NCBI RefSeq assembly: GCF_964253035.1
Contig: NZ_CAXUQL020000001.1
Span: 5,022,001 to 5,086,000 of the forward strand
Source: Pseudorhodoferax sp032153935
GTDB lineage: Bacteria > Pseudomonadota > Gammaproteobacteria > Burkholderiales > Burkholderiaceae_C
Reading direction: 5' to 3'
Length of the DNA stretch: 64,000 nt
Part shown: one piece after another, positions 1 through 8,607 of the stretch
Layout: each line of letters begins with the position of its first letter
How positions within the stretch are numbered: position 1 is the stretch's first letter
Position numbers and translations under genes: made by a program
Notes under the pieces: generated by a model
Told to the model about the DNA's origin: nothing
What the model saw: the letters and a program-made list of their open reading frames with translations, nothing else
Databases searched by the model: none

Positions 1-334
1 CATGCCCGCCGAAGGCACCGAGGCCCACGCCACCTTGCTGGCGGCCGAGTTCCTGGCCGGATGCGGTGCGCCTGCCACGCTGGACGAGGTCGCCAGCTTC
101 CTGGCCGGCGCACGCGAGCGCTATGGCAGCTACTGGCGCAAGTCCGCGCGCGAGCCCGGCTCCGAAGGCGAACTGGCCCAGGGCGCGCTGGAGCGCCTGC
201 ACAAGCTGCAGCTCGTCGCGCGCGAGGGCGGCACCGTGCGCCCGCTGCCCGCGCTGGCCCGGTTCAAAGTGGGCGAGGCCGACATCCGCCAGCCAGGCAA
301 GCCCCCACAGAATTCGCTTTTCGACGCTGCATGA
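1..334 (+). CDS. jetB: Wadjet JetB-like protein (DUF2398/TIGR02678 family), 3' end only
   Basis: This is the last ~110 residues of a gene whose start lies left of the window; the reading frame is open to the edge. The visible part has the C-terminal pattern of the DUF2398 family: an EGTEAHATLL stretch, then YGSYWRK, then a winged-helix-like end with LPALARF. In Wadjet systems this protein is the MukE/kleisin-partner-like subunit of an SMC-type complex that recognises small circular DNA. Its stop overlaps the start of the SMC-like gene by four bases (ATGA), so the two are translationally coupled. The family call rests on these motifs and on the two genes that follow; the JetA (DUF2397) gene would be expected upstream, outside the window. 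Confidence 0.75.
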   Translation, partial: MPAEGTEAHATLLAAEFLAGCGAPATLDEVASFLAGARERYGSYWRKSAREPGSEGELAQGALERLHKLQLVAREGGTVRPLPALARFKVGEADIRQPGKPPQNSLFDAA

Positions 335-3300
335 CAGACACCCTGACCGACGCCCCCGCCCTGCCCCAGCCACGCCTGGCCCGCTGGCAGCCCCTGCGCC
401 TGGGCCTGGTCGAACTCTTCCACTACGACAGCGAGGAGTTCTGGTTCAAGGACGGCCACCTGCTGCTGCGTGGCAACAACGGCACTGGCAAGTCCAAGGT
501 GCTGTCGCTCACGCTGCCCTTCCTGTTCGATGCGCAGTTGAAATCCTCGCGCATCGAGCCCGATGGCGACGCCGGCAAGAAGATGGCCTGGAACCTGCTG
601 CTGGGCCGGCACGACCGCCGCATGGGCTACACCTGGATCGAGTTCGGCCGCGTCGACGAGGCTGGCCAGCCGCACTACCTCACGCTGGGCTGCGGCCTGT
701 CGGCCGCGGCGGCCCGCCCGCAGGTGGACAGCTGGTTCTTCGTGCAGGAAGGCGCGCGCGTGGGGCAGGACTTCTGGCTCATCGGCCCGAGCCGCGTGGT
801 GCTCACGCGCGAGCGCCTGCGCGACACCTTGGCCCCGCTCGGCGGCCAGCTCTTCGACACGGCGGCCGCCTACCGCCGCGCGGTGGACGAGCGCCTGTTC
901 CACCTGGGCGCCGTGCGCTACGGGGCGCTGATGGACACGCTGATCCAGCTGCGCCAGCCGCAGCTGTCCAAGAAGCCGGACGAGGCCAACCTCTCCAATG
1001 CGCTCAGCGAAGCCCTGCCACCCATGTCCACCGACCTGTTGGGCGACGTGGCCGATGCGCTCAACGAGCTGGAAACCTACCGCCGCGAGCTCGACGAGTA
1101 CGAGGCCCTGGCCCGCGCCGTGGGCCAGTTCAACCAGCGCTACCAGGTCTATGCCGCCACCCAGGCGCGGCGCCAGGCCAGGGGCCTGCGCAGCGCGCAG
1201 ACCGGCTTCGACAACGCCAGCCGCGAACTCAACGAAGGCCGCGCCGCACTGGCCGTGGCCCAGGCCGACGAAGCCGAGGCGACGCAGGCGCAGGCCGATG
1301 CGGAACGACAGTTGCAGGCCAGCCGCGTGCGGCTCGAAGAACTGCTGAACGACCCCGCCAACAACGCCGCGCGCCAGCTCGACCTGGCCGAACGCGACGC
1401 CAGCCGACGCCAGTCCGAAGCGCAGCAGGCGCTGCGTGCGCAGGCCGACACCCAGGCCAGGCTGTCGCGCGAGCAGCAGGCCAGCCGCGAGCGCGGCCAG
1501 CGCGCGGCACAGGCCGGCACGGCGCTGGAGCGCACCCGTGCCGACACCCAAGCCGGCGCCCAGCGCAGCGGCCTGGCGCCAGCCTGCGCCGCCAACCCGC
1601 TGCTGGTGGCCGACGTGGCCAGCCTGGCGCCTGCGGCGCTGGACGCCGCGCGCCACGAACTGCGCCAGTCCCTGGCCCAGCGCCGCGAGCATGTCACCCT
1701 GCTGCTGCGCCGCTGCCGCGAGGCCGAGGAAGCCGCGCAGGCCCGCGCACGCCAGCAGGCCCTGCGCGACGAACGGCAGGACGAGGCCGAGGCGGCAGCC
1801 GCCGCACGCGAAGAGGCCGACACCGCTGCCCAGGCCCAGGCCGAGGCGCTGGTCGACGCCTGGCAGGCCTGCCTGGCCGACCTGCGGCAATTGCAGGTCG
1901 CTGGCGACGAAGCCGTGCTCGACGCCTTGGCAAGCTGGGCCGCCAGCCTGCAGGGCGACAACCCGGCCCGCACCGCGCTGCACGCCGCCCAGCAGGCCGC
2001 CAGCCTGCGCCTGGCCGAACGCCAGGCCGCGTTGAACACGGAGCAGCAGCGCATCGACGACGCACAGGCCCTGTTGCAGGCCGAGCGCACACGCCTGGAA
2101 CGCGGCGAGGACGCCACCCCGCCCCCGCCGCACTGGCGTGCGGCCGAGGCCCGTGCCACCACAAACCAACGCGCTGGCGCCCCGCTGTGGCAACTGCTGG
2201 ACTTCCACCCGCAGACCGACCCCGCCCAGCACGCCGGCCTGGAGGCTGCCCTGCAGGCGGCCGGCCTGCTCGACGCCTGGGTCACGCCCGACGGCCTGCT
2301 GCACCGGGCCGACGGCACGGCGCTGCTGCACGATGCGCAGTGGCTTGCACGCCCGCGCCAGCCCTGGTCGCTGGCCGCCTGGCTGCAACCGGCCGAGCTG
2401 CCGGACCATGCGGCCGCCGTGCCCGCCGCCACCGTGCAGGCGCTGCTGGAGGGCGTGGGCTGCGGCCCGCACGACGACGGCACGGCCGAGGCCTGGATCC
2501 AGCCCGACGGCCGCTTCCGCCTGGGCGCACTCGCCGGCGCCTGGAGCAAGCCCGCAGCCGACTTCATCGGCTACGCCGCCCGCGCCGCGGCCCGTGCGCG
2601 GCGGCTGCAGCAGATCGCCGCGGAGCTGGCCGTGCTGGCCCAGGCCCGTGCGCAGTGCGCGCAGGACCAGCAGCGGCTCGCGCAGGACCGCCAGCAGGCC
2701 GAGGCCGAATGGCGCAGTGCCCCGGCCGACGACGCGCTGCGTGCCGCCCATGCCGACGCGGCCGCCTGCGCCCGTGCCTTCCAGGCCGCGCGCGAACGGC
2801 TGGACCAGGCCGAGCGCCAGCTGCAAGCCGCCACCGCCCAGCGCGACGCCGCGCGCCAGGCCCTGGTGCGCGATGCCGAAGACCTGCAGCTGCCGCCCGA
2901 ACGCGAGCCGCTGCACGCCATCGAAGCCGCGCTGCAGTCCTTCGCCGACACGCTGCACGCGCTGGCCCACGCCGCGCTGGCACTGCGCGACGCGCTGCAC
3001 GAGCACGGCCTGCAACAGCAGCGCGAGCACGACGCGCTGGCCGACGCCGACCAGGCCGCCGCCCACGCGGCCGAGCGCGAGGCGCAGGCCGAGGAAGCCC
3101 GCATCCGCCTGCAGACGCTGCGTGAGTCGGTCGGCGCCAAGGTCGAGGAACTGCAGGCCCGGCTGCGCGTAGCGCGCGACTCGGTCGATCACAGCCAACA
3201 GCACACGAAGGGCTGCGAGATGGCATTGCGCGAAGCCGGCGAAGCCCGCGCCCGCGCCGGGCAGAAGACCCAGGACGCCGACGCCGTGCTGGCCGAACGC

Positions 3301-4476
3301 AGCGCCACGCGCCAGCAGGCCGTGGCCCACCTCCAGGGCTTTGCGGCCACCGGCCTGCTGGCCACGGCGCTGCCCGCGGCCGACATCCCGCCGCAGCAAC
3401 CGCCCTGGACCATCGAGGCCGCGCTGACCCTGGCCCGCAGCAGCGAGCAGGCCCTGTCCCACGTCAAGGACGACGACGAGGCCTGGACCCGCGTGCAGAG
3501 CCTGGTCTCGCAGGACTACACCGAGCTGGGCCGCGCACTGGCCGCACTCTCCCACCAGGCGCAGGCCGAGACGCACGACTACGGCCTGGTCGTCAGCATC
3601 GTCTACCAGAACCGGCCCGAACGCCCCGACCAGCTCGGCGCACGCCTGGCCGCCGAGATCGCCCAGCGCCGCGAGCTGTTGACGGCTGGCGAACGCCAGG
3701 TGCTGGAGAACCACCTGCAGGCCGAGATCGCCGCCGCCGTGCGCCGGCTGCTGCTGGACGCCGAGCGCCAGGTCGACAGCATCAACACCGAGCTGGCCAA
3801 GCGTCCGACCTCCACCGGCGTGCGCTTTCGCCTGCAGTGGCAGCCCCTGCCCGAAGGCGCGGACGGCGCACCCGTGGGCCTGGAGGCCGCCCGCAAGCGC
3901 CTGCTGAACACCAGCACCGACCTGTGGACCGCCGAGGACCGCCGTGTGGTCGGCGAGATGCTGCAGCAGCGCATCGCCGCCGAACGCGCGCGCGCCGACG
4001 CCGGCCTGGGCGGCAGCCTGCTGGAGCAACTGGCGCGCGCGCTGGACTACCGGCGCTGGCACCGCTTCCGCGTGCAGCGCTGGCAGGACGGGCAGTGGCG
4101 CCCGCTCTCGGGCCCCGCCTCCAGCGGCGAGCGTGCGCTGGGCCTCACCGTGCCGCTGTTCGCCGCCGTCTCCAGCTACTACAGCCAGGACGGCGCCACG
4201 CTGGCGCCGCGCCTGGTGCTGCTGGACGAGGCCTTCGCCGGCATCGACGACGCCGCCCGCGCGCACTGCATGGGCCTGGTGCGCGAGTTCGATCTCGACT
4301 TCGTGATCACCAGCGAGCGCGAATGGGCCTGCTACGCCGAGCTGCCAGGCGTGGCCATCGCCCAGCTGCAGCGCCGCGAGGGCGTGGACGCGGTGCACGT
4401 CTCGCGCTGGACCTGGGACGGCCGCGCGCGGCGGCGCGAGGACGATCCGGACCGGCGCTTCCCGGCCGAGGCCTGA
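331..4476 (+). CDS. jetC: Wadjet JetC-like SMC/MukB-type ATPase (TIGR02680 family)
   Basis: A 1381-residue SMC-like ATPase. A Walker A motif GNNGTGKSK lies at about residues 48-56. The middle ~1000 residues are rich in Ala, Gln, Glu and Arg, as in long coiled coils broken by a hinge around residues 610-760. An ABC signature (SSGERAL, about residue 1263) and a Walker B (LVLLDEAFAGIDD, about 1294-1306) lie near the C-terminus. This split head with a coiled-coil arm is the plan of SbcC/MukB proteins. In Wadjet the JetC dimer extrudes DNA loops to test plasmid size. The ATG at 331 was chosen because it overlaps the previous stop (ATGA) and places Walker A near the N-terminus; the longer in-frame extension upstream would overlap jetB. 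A generic SbcC-like protein is the alternative, but the neighbours argue for Wadjet. Confidence 0.88.
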   Translation: MTDTLTDAPALPQPRLARWQPLRLGLVELFHYDSEEFWFKDGHLLLRGNNGTGKSKVLSLTLPFLFDAQLKSSRIEPDGDAGKKMAWNLLLGRHDRRMGYTWIEFGRVDEAGQPHYLTLGCGLSAAAARPQVDSWFFVQEGARVGQDFWLIGPSRVVLTRERLRDTLAPLGGQLFDTAAAYRRAVDERLFHLGAVRYGALMDTLIQLRQPQLSKKPDEANLSNALSEALPPMSTDLLGDVADALNELETYRRELDEYEALARAVGQFNQRYQVYAATQARRQARGLRSAQTGFDNASRELNEGRAALAVAQADEAEATQAQADAERQLQASRVRLEELLNDPANNAARQLDLAERDASRRQSEAQQALRAQADTQARLSREQQASRERGQRAAQAGTALERTRADTQAGAQRSGLAPACAANPLLVADVASLAPAALDAARHELRQSLAQRREHVTLLLRRCREAEEAAQARARQQALRDERQDEAEAAAAAREEADTAAQAQAEALVDAWQACLADLRQLQVAGDEAVLDALASWAASLQGDNPARTALHAAQQAASLRLAERQAALNTEQQRIDDAQALLQAERTRLERGEDATPPPPHWRAAEARATTNQRAGAPLWQLLDFHPQTDPAQHAGLEAALQAAGLLDAWVTPDGLLHRADGTALLHDAQWLARPRQPWSLAAWLQPAELPDHAAAVPAATVQALLEGVGCGPHDDGTAEAWIQPDGRFRLGALAGAWSKPAADFIGYAARAAARARRLQQIAAELAVLAQARAQCAQDQQRLAQDRQQAEAEWRSAPADDALRAAHADAAACARAFQAARERLDQAERQLQAATAQRDAARQALVRDAEDLQLPPEREPLHAIEAALQSFADTLHALAHAALALRDALHEHGLQQQREHDALADADQAAAHAAEREAQAEEARIRLQTLRESVGAKVEELQARLRVARDSVDHSQQHTKGCEMALREAGEARARAGQKTQDADAVLAERSATRQQAVAHLQGFAATGLLATALPAADIPPQQPPWTIEAALTLARSSEQALSHVKDDDEAWTRVQSLVSQDYTELGRALAALSHQAQAETHDYGLVVSIVYQNRPERPDQLGARLAAEIAQRRELLTAGERQVLENHLQAEIAAAVRRLLLDAERQVDSINTELAKRPTSTGVRFRLQWQPLPEGADGAPVGLEAARKRLLNTSTDLWTAEDRRVVGEMLQQRIAAERARADAGLGGSLLEQLARALDYRRWHRFRVQRWQDGQWRPLSGPASSGERALGLTVPLFAAVSSYYSQDGATLAPRLVLLDEAFAGIDDAARAHCMGLVREFDLDFVITSEREWACYAELPGVAIAQLQRREGVDAVHVSRWTWDGRARRREDDPDRRFPAEA

Positions 4477-4478
4477 CG

Positions 4479-5687
4479 GTGGACGCACGGCTGCAGCGCC
4501 TGCTCGGCGGCGAAGCCCTCGCACCGCTGCGCCAGCGCCTGCGCCGTCACTTCGAGCGGCACGACGACGGCCACGCCGGCGCCGTGCTGCAGCTCGCGCA
4601 GCTCGACGCCGCCGAGCATGCCGCGCTGGCGCAGCTGATGGGCCGCCCGTCGCGCCCGGCCCGCTCGGCCCGCGTCGACGTGGCCGCCATCGATGCCGCA
4701 CTGCAGGCCGCCGGCATCGCCGCTTCGCTGCGCGCGGCGCTGGAACAACTGGACGGGCCGATCACCAGCCGCAGCGCGCAACAGACGGCCCACGCAGCGG
4801 CCTGGGCCACCGTCACCGGAGCGCCCGGCCTGCATCCGATGCTGCGGGACTGGCTGCAGGCGTCGCAGGCCACCGCCTTGCTCAAGCGCCTGGCGCGGCA
4901 GGACACGGCCAGCGCCACCGCGCTGCTCGCACAGGCCGACGCCGTGCTGCAGCGCCTGCCGGTCCGGGGCATGCCGCGCGCCCAGCTGGCCGCCACCGTG
5001 CTCGGCAATGCCCATGCGCTGGACGCCGGTCGGCCCGTCGCCAGCCTCGTGCTGGCGGTCTGGCGCCAGGCGGGGCCCGCAGACGAAGCGGACGACGAAG
5101 CCGACCCCGAACGCAGCCGCGACACCTGGGCCCGTGCCGGCGTGCTGGTCAACGAACTCGCGCGCCCGGCGCTGGTGCTGAACCTGCCGGGCTTCGGCAC
5201 GCCCGGCGAGCCAGCCTACCTGTCGCTGCGCCAACTCGTGCGCAACCCGCCGCGCTGGAACGTCGCCAGCCTGGCCGTGTCCGTCTGCGAGAACCCCAAC
5301 CTGCTGGCCATCGCGGCCGACCAGCTCGGCGCGGGCTGCGCGCCGCTGGTCTGCACCGACGGCATGCCCGCCGCGGCGCAGCGCACGCTGCTGGGCCAAC
5401 TGGTGCAGGCCGGGGCGCGCCTGCAGGTGCATGCGGATTTCGACTGGCCGGGCCTGCGCATCGCCAACCACGTGCTGCGCAGTTGGCCGGCGCAGGCCTG
5501 GCGCATGGGCGCTGACGACTACCTGGCCGCGGCGCGCACGGCGCCGCACGCCGGGCGCGACCTGCCCGACGCCGGCGCCGTGGCCACCTGGGATGCAGCG
5601 CTGGCACCGGCGATGCAGTCCTGCGGGCTGGCCATCGCCGAGGAGGCGCTGGCCGAGCGCCTGCTGCAGGATCTGCGCTGCGGCTGA
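4479..5687 (+). CDS. jetD: Wadjet JetD-like nuclease subunit (DUF2399, Toprim fold; TIGR02679 family)
   Basis: A 402-residue protein whose C-terminal half matches DUF2399. An acidic CENPNLL motif (about residue 270) is followed by HADFDWPG (about residue 320); together they make the Glu...Asp-x-Asp metal site expected of a Toprim nuclease. In Wadjet, JetD cleaves the plasmid held by the JetABC motor. The GTG at 4479, two bases after the jetC stop, is the only start that fits: the open frame upstream lies entirely inside jetC. The gene is the last of the operon and is followed by the convergent msrA. It lacks any recognisable transmembrane or secretion signal, as expected for a cytoplasmic nuclease. 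Confidence 0.85.
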   Translation: MDARLQRLLGGEALAPLRQRLRRHFERHDDGHAGAVLQLAQLDAAEHAALAQLMGRPSRPARSARVDVAAIDAALQAAGIAASLRAALEQLDGPITSRSAQQTAHAAAWATVTGAPGLHPMLRDWLQASQATALLKRLARQDTASATALLAQADAVLQRLPVRGMPRAQLAATVLGNAHALDAGRPVASLVLAVWRQAGPADEADDEADPERSRDTWARAGVLVNELARPALVLNLPGFGTPGEPAYLSLRQLVRNPPRWNVASLAVSVCENPNLLAIAADQLGAGCAPLVCTDGMPAAAQRTLLGQLVQAGARLQVHADFDWPGLRIANHVLRSWPAQAWRMGADDYLAAARTAPHAGRDLPDAGAVATWDAALAPAMQSCGLAIAEEALAERLLQDLRCG

Positions 5688-5735
5688 AGCCTGCCGCGCC
5701 CGCCTGTGCGACCGGCCGCTGGGCGCGACGGCCCG

Positions 5736-6242
5736 TCAGGCCGAGGCGCGCCGGGGCAAGACCCAGCCAGGCCGTGCGAAGTGGCAGGTGTAGCCGCCGG
5801 GGTGCCGCTCCAGGTAGTCCTGGTGTTCCGGCTCGGCCTGCCAGAAGTCGCCCAGGGGCGCCACTTCCGTCACCACCTTGCCCGGCCACAGGCCCGAGGC
5901 TTCCACGTCCTGGATGGTGTCGAGCGCCTCGCGCCGCTGGGCATCGGAGGCGAAGAAGATCGCCGAACGGTAGGACATGCCGCGGTCGTTGCCCTGGCGG
6001 TTCGGCGTGGTCGGGTCGTGGATCTGGAAGAAGAACTCCAGCAGGCGCCGATAGCCCAGCACCGCCGGATCGAACACGATCTCGATGGCCTCGGCATGGC
6101 TGCCGTGGTTGCGGTAGGTGGCGTTGGGCACATCGCCGCCCGTGTAGCCCACCCTTGTCGAGACGACGCCCGGCATCTTGCGGATCAGATCCTGCATGCC
6201 CCAGAAGCAGCCGCCCGCCAGCACTGCGCGTTCGGTCGCCAT
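5736..6242 (-). CDS. msrA: Peptide-methionine (S)-S-oxide reductase MsrA
   Basis: A 168-residue MsrA that reduces the S-epimer of methionine sulfoxide in oxidised proteins. The catalytic GCFWG motif is at residues 11-15 (Cys12), followed by the family pattern VGYTGG, YRNHGSHAEA and FFQIHDPTTPNRQGND. One more Cys (GGYTCHF) near the C-terminus could act as the resolving residue. The start lies two bases after the msrB stop on the same strand, so msrB-msrA form a two-gene repair operon. No signal peptide is visible, so it is cytoplasmic. It converges with jetD. Confidence 0.97.
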   Translation of the reverse strand: MATERAVLAGGCFWGMQDLIRKMPGVVSTRVGYTGGDVPNATYRNHGSHAEAIEIVFDPAVLGYRRLLEFFFQIHDPTTPNRQGNDRGMSYRSAIFFASDAQRREALDTIQDVEASGLWPGKVVTEVAPLGDFWQAEPEHQDYLERHPGGYTCHFARPGWVLPRRASA

Positions 6243-6243
6243 C

Positions 6244-6687
6244 TCAAGCCTCCTCGACCTGGTTCAGGTACTCGCCGTAGCCCTCGGCCTGCATGGCGTC
6301 GCGGTGCACGAAGCGCAGCGAGGCCGAATTGATGCAGTAGCGCAGGCCGCCGCGGTCGGCCGGCCCGTCGGGGAAGACGTGGCCGAGGTGGCTGTCCCCG
6401 TGCGCCGACCGCACCTCGGTGCGCACCATGCCATGGCTGGTGTCGCGCAGCGCGTTCACGTGCGCGGGCACGATGGGCTTGGTGAAGCTGGGCCAGCCGC
6501 AGCCCGACTCGAACTTGTCGGACGATGCGAACAGCGGCTCGCCCGAGACGATGTCCACATAGATGCCTGGTGCGTGGTTGTCCAGGTACTCGCCGGTGCC
6601 GGGGCGTTCGGTGCCGCTTTGCTGGGTCACGCGAAACTGCTCTGGCGTGAGCCGGGCAATGGCTTCAGGAGACTTGGTGTAGGGCAT
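6244..6687 (-). CDS. msrB: Peptide-methionine (R)-S-oxide reductase MsrB, zinc-less form
   Basis: A 147-residue MsrB that reduces the R-epimer of methionine sulfoxide. SGCGWPSF, HLGHVF and the catalytic RYCINSASLRF are all present. The two CxxC pairs that bind zinc in many MsrBs are absent: the first site reads GIYVDIVSGEPLF and the second VRSAHGDSHLGHVF. It therefore belongs to the zinc-free subgroup. The ATG at 6687 gives the usual MPYTKS-type N-terminus; the open frame runs further upstream, but that part looks like noncoding sequence. It is the promoter-proximal gene of the msrB-msrA pair. Confidence 0.95.
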   Translation of the reverse strand: MPYTKSPEAIARLTPEQFRVTQQSGTERPGTGEYLDNHAPGIYVDIVSGEPLFASSDKFESGCGWPSFTKPIVPAHVNALRDTSHGMVRTEVRSAHGDSHLGHVFPDGPADRGGLRYCINSASLRFVHRDAMQAEGYGEYLNQVEEA

Positions 6688-7043
6688 CTTCGGTTCCAGT
6701 TCGTTGTCTGCAGGTCTCCCAGGTGGGCCCGACGGGGAAGTTTTCAATCGGGCTGTGCGACGCAACTGTGCCGGCGCGGGCATACAGCCAGCTTGGTGGC
6801 AAGATCGCCGACTGCAATCCGGTATTGAGGAGTCGTCTTCTTGCGTCCGTTGAACCACCTGCTGGAATCCAAGGACCCCTGTCATTCCACTTGTCGGCAG
6901 CGGGCTGGTGAAGCGGAGCTTCCAGTGGAGGTTTTCACCCCATCGGCAACCATTGGCATGGCTGCTACCTTCATTCGGCCTGTCGGCCCGCATCCATCCA
7001 GCGCGGCCGAACCTCAAGCGCATCTGGCGCAGCTTGGTTGCCA
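6688..7043. other. Intergenic region between msrB and the divergent AraC gene
   Basis: About 350 bases between two divergent genes. By eye it is less GC-rich than the flanks, with TTTTCAATC and CTACCTTCATTC patches, and it probably holds both promoters. Short open frames run through it but have no coding character or family resemblance. I see no RNA gene, repeat or clear hairpin. Confidence 0.5.
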
Positions 7044-7853
7044 ATGAAACGCATGCGATTCGATCTGCTGCGCTGCTCGACCAGTGGCGTCGAGGCCGTG
7101 GAAGCGGACACGACGCTCACGTTTCACCGCCATACGCACGAGCAGTACGGCATTGGCTTGATCACGCGCGGTGCACAGAAATCAGCGAGCGGCCGGGGTG
7201 TGGTGGAAGCGGTCGCGGGAGAGATCATCACGGTCAATCCTGGCGAAGTGCATGACGGTGCACCCATCGGCGATGGCGGGCGGGCCTGGCGGATGCTCTA
7301 CCTGCAACCTGCGCTCGTTGCCAAGCTGACCGCCGAGCTTGCCGAAGGATGGGCCGCATCCTCCATCGAGTTCACGCAGCCCAGGATCACGGACAAACAT
7401 CTGGCGAGCCTCTTCAGGAAGCTTTTCCAGGTCATCACGGCACCCGTCACAGCCCACGGCGGATTGGAGGCGGACGAGACGCTGTTGCTCCTGCTGGGCG
7501 GCTTGATGCAGGCCAGGCGTGACGATGCAGGGTCCATCCCGCCCGGGATCGCGTCGGCGCGTGCCCTGATGGATGGGAATCCAGTGGCGGCGCTGACGCT
7601 GTCCGCGCTGGCGCACGAGGCCGGGCTCAGCCGCTACCAGTTCCTGCGGACCTTCGCCAGGGCGACTGGCCTGACGCCCCACGCGTATCTCATGCAGCGG
7701 CGCATCCACCACGCGCGCCACCTGATCGATGGTGGGGCACGGCTTGCCGAAGCGGCCGCCGACAGCGGCTTCTCCGACCAGAGCCACATGACGCGGCTCT
7801 TCGTTCGCAGTTTCGGCATGGCGCCGGGGGCGTACGCCAAGGCGGTCGGCTAG
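7044..7853 (+). CDS. AraC-family transcriptional regulator with N-terminal cupin domain
   Basis: A 269-residue regulator. The N-terminal half is a cupin-like ligand-binding domain (HRHTHEQYGIG near residue 30; NPGEVHDG near residue 71). The C-terminal ~100 residues carry the two AraC helix-turn-helix motifs, ending in FSDQSHMTRLFVRSFGMAPGAY. The ATG at 7044 is preferred over a TTG six bases upstream. Two co-oriented genes follow, a B3/4-domain protein and a LysE exporter. This arrangement suggests it activates export of an amino acid or related effector, but the ligand is unknown. Confidence 0.9.
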   Translation: MKRMRFDLLRCSTSGVEAVEADTTLTFHRHTHEQYGIGLITRGAQKSASGRGVVEAVAGEIITVNPGEVHDGAPIGDGGRAWRMLYLQPALVAKLTAELAEGWAASSIEFTQPRITDKHLASLFRKLFQVITAPVTAHGGLEADETLLLLLGGLMQARRDDAGSIPPGIASARALMDGNPVAALTLSALAHEAGLSRYQFLRTFARATGLTPHAYLMQRRIHHARHLIDGGARLAEAAADSGFSDQSHMTRLFVRSFGMAPGAYAKAVG

Positions 7854-7935
7854 CCTGCAATTTCATTCAAGACGTGTGGGCCGACGACGGGGAGGATCAG
7901 GGCCGAATCCCCCACCTTTTGCCGAAGGCACGATC

Positions 7936-8607
7936 TTGCTGTTCTCCTACGCCACATGCATTCGCCGCGACTTTCCTGAGCTTTGCACGCGGGTGCTTCG
8001 CCTGGAAGGCCTCACATCCACCGCCCCGGCGGCAAGCCACATTGCCCGCTTCTTCGCGGTCGCCAGGGAGCGCATCGCACTTGCACCTGAGAGTGACCTG
8101 CCGGAAATCCAGGCTTGGCGGCGCGCTTTCGCGAAGATGGGATTGAAGCCAACCCAGTACCGCTGCGCCTCTGAAGCGCTTCTGCGCCGGCTTCGCAAGG
8201 AAGGCGATCTGCCATCGGTCCACCCCTTGGTCGATCTGTGCAATGCCGTGTCAGCGGCGCATGCCATCCCCATCGCTGCGATCGACCTCGCCAGGGTCGA
8301 TGGCAGGCTGCAGGTACGGCCTGCGCTTGGCACGGAGACCTACGTGACCCTGGCAGGAGACATTGAGCATCCGGACGCGGGGGAGATCATCTTCGCCGAC
8401 GACAGCCGCCACGCACACGCGCGGCGTTGGACGAACCGGCAAAGCGGCCATTCGGCAGTCCGGGATGGGACGACAGATGCGCTCATCGTCACGGAGGCGA
8501 TGCACGGCACGGCGCATGCAGATGTCGATCGACTGGTCGCGCAACTGAAGCTCGCAATCCCTGCGCTCTGGCCCGCAGCCTCCCTCACAGAGGTGCCGGT
8601 GCGATGA
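7936..8607 (+). CDS. Free-standing B3/4 domain protein (PheRS beta-chain editing-like fold)
   Basis: A 223-residue protein resembling the B3/4 domain found in the phenylalanyl-tRNA synthetase beta subunit, where it hydrolyses mischarged tRNA. Visible signatures are WRRAFAKMGLKPTQYRCASEALLRR, HPLVDLCNAVSAAHAIPI and a later EIIFADD. No synthetase core is present. I place the start at a TTG (7936) preceded by GAAGG seven bases upstream, because homologues begin with a LFSxxxxIxRDFPEL-like sequence; a GTG at 7876 would add 20 residues. The stop overlaps the lysE start (ATGA), so the two are coupled. The substrate is unknown; hydrolysis of a misacylated tRNA or sensing of an amino acid are both possible. 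Confidence 0.8.
   Translation: MLFSYATCIRRDFPELCTRVLRLEGLTSTAPAASHIARFFAVARERIALAPESDLPEIQAWRRAFAKMGLKPTQYRCASEALLRRLRKEGDLPSVHPLVDLCNAVSAAHAIPIAAIDLARVDGRLQVRPALGTETYVTLAGDIEHPDAGEIIFADDSRHAHARRWTNRQSGHSAVRDGTTDALIVTEAMHGTAHADVDRLVAQLKLAIPALWPAASLTEVPVR

Noticed and set aside
130..4701. A 1523-codon open frame antisense to the Wadjet ATPase gene, and similar long antisense frames elsewhere
   Set aside because: High GC content makes stop codons rare in antisense frames. The translations are low-complexity and match no family, while the sense frames have clear motifs.
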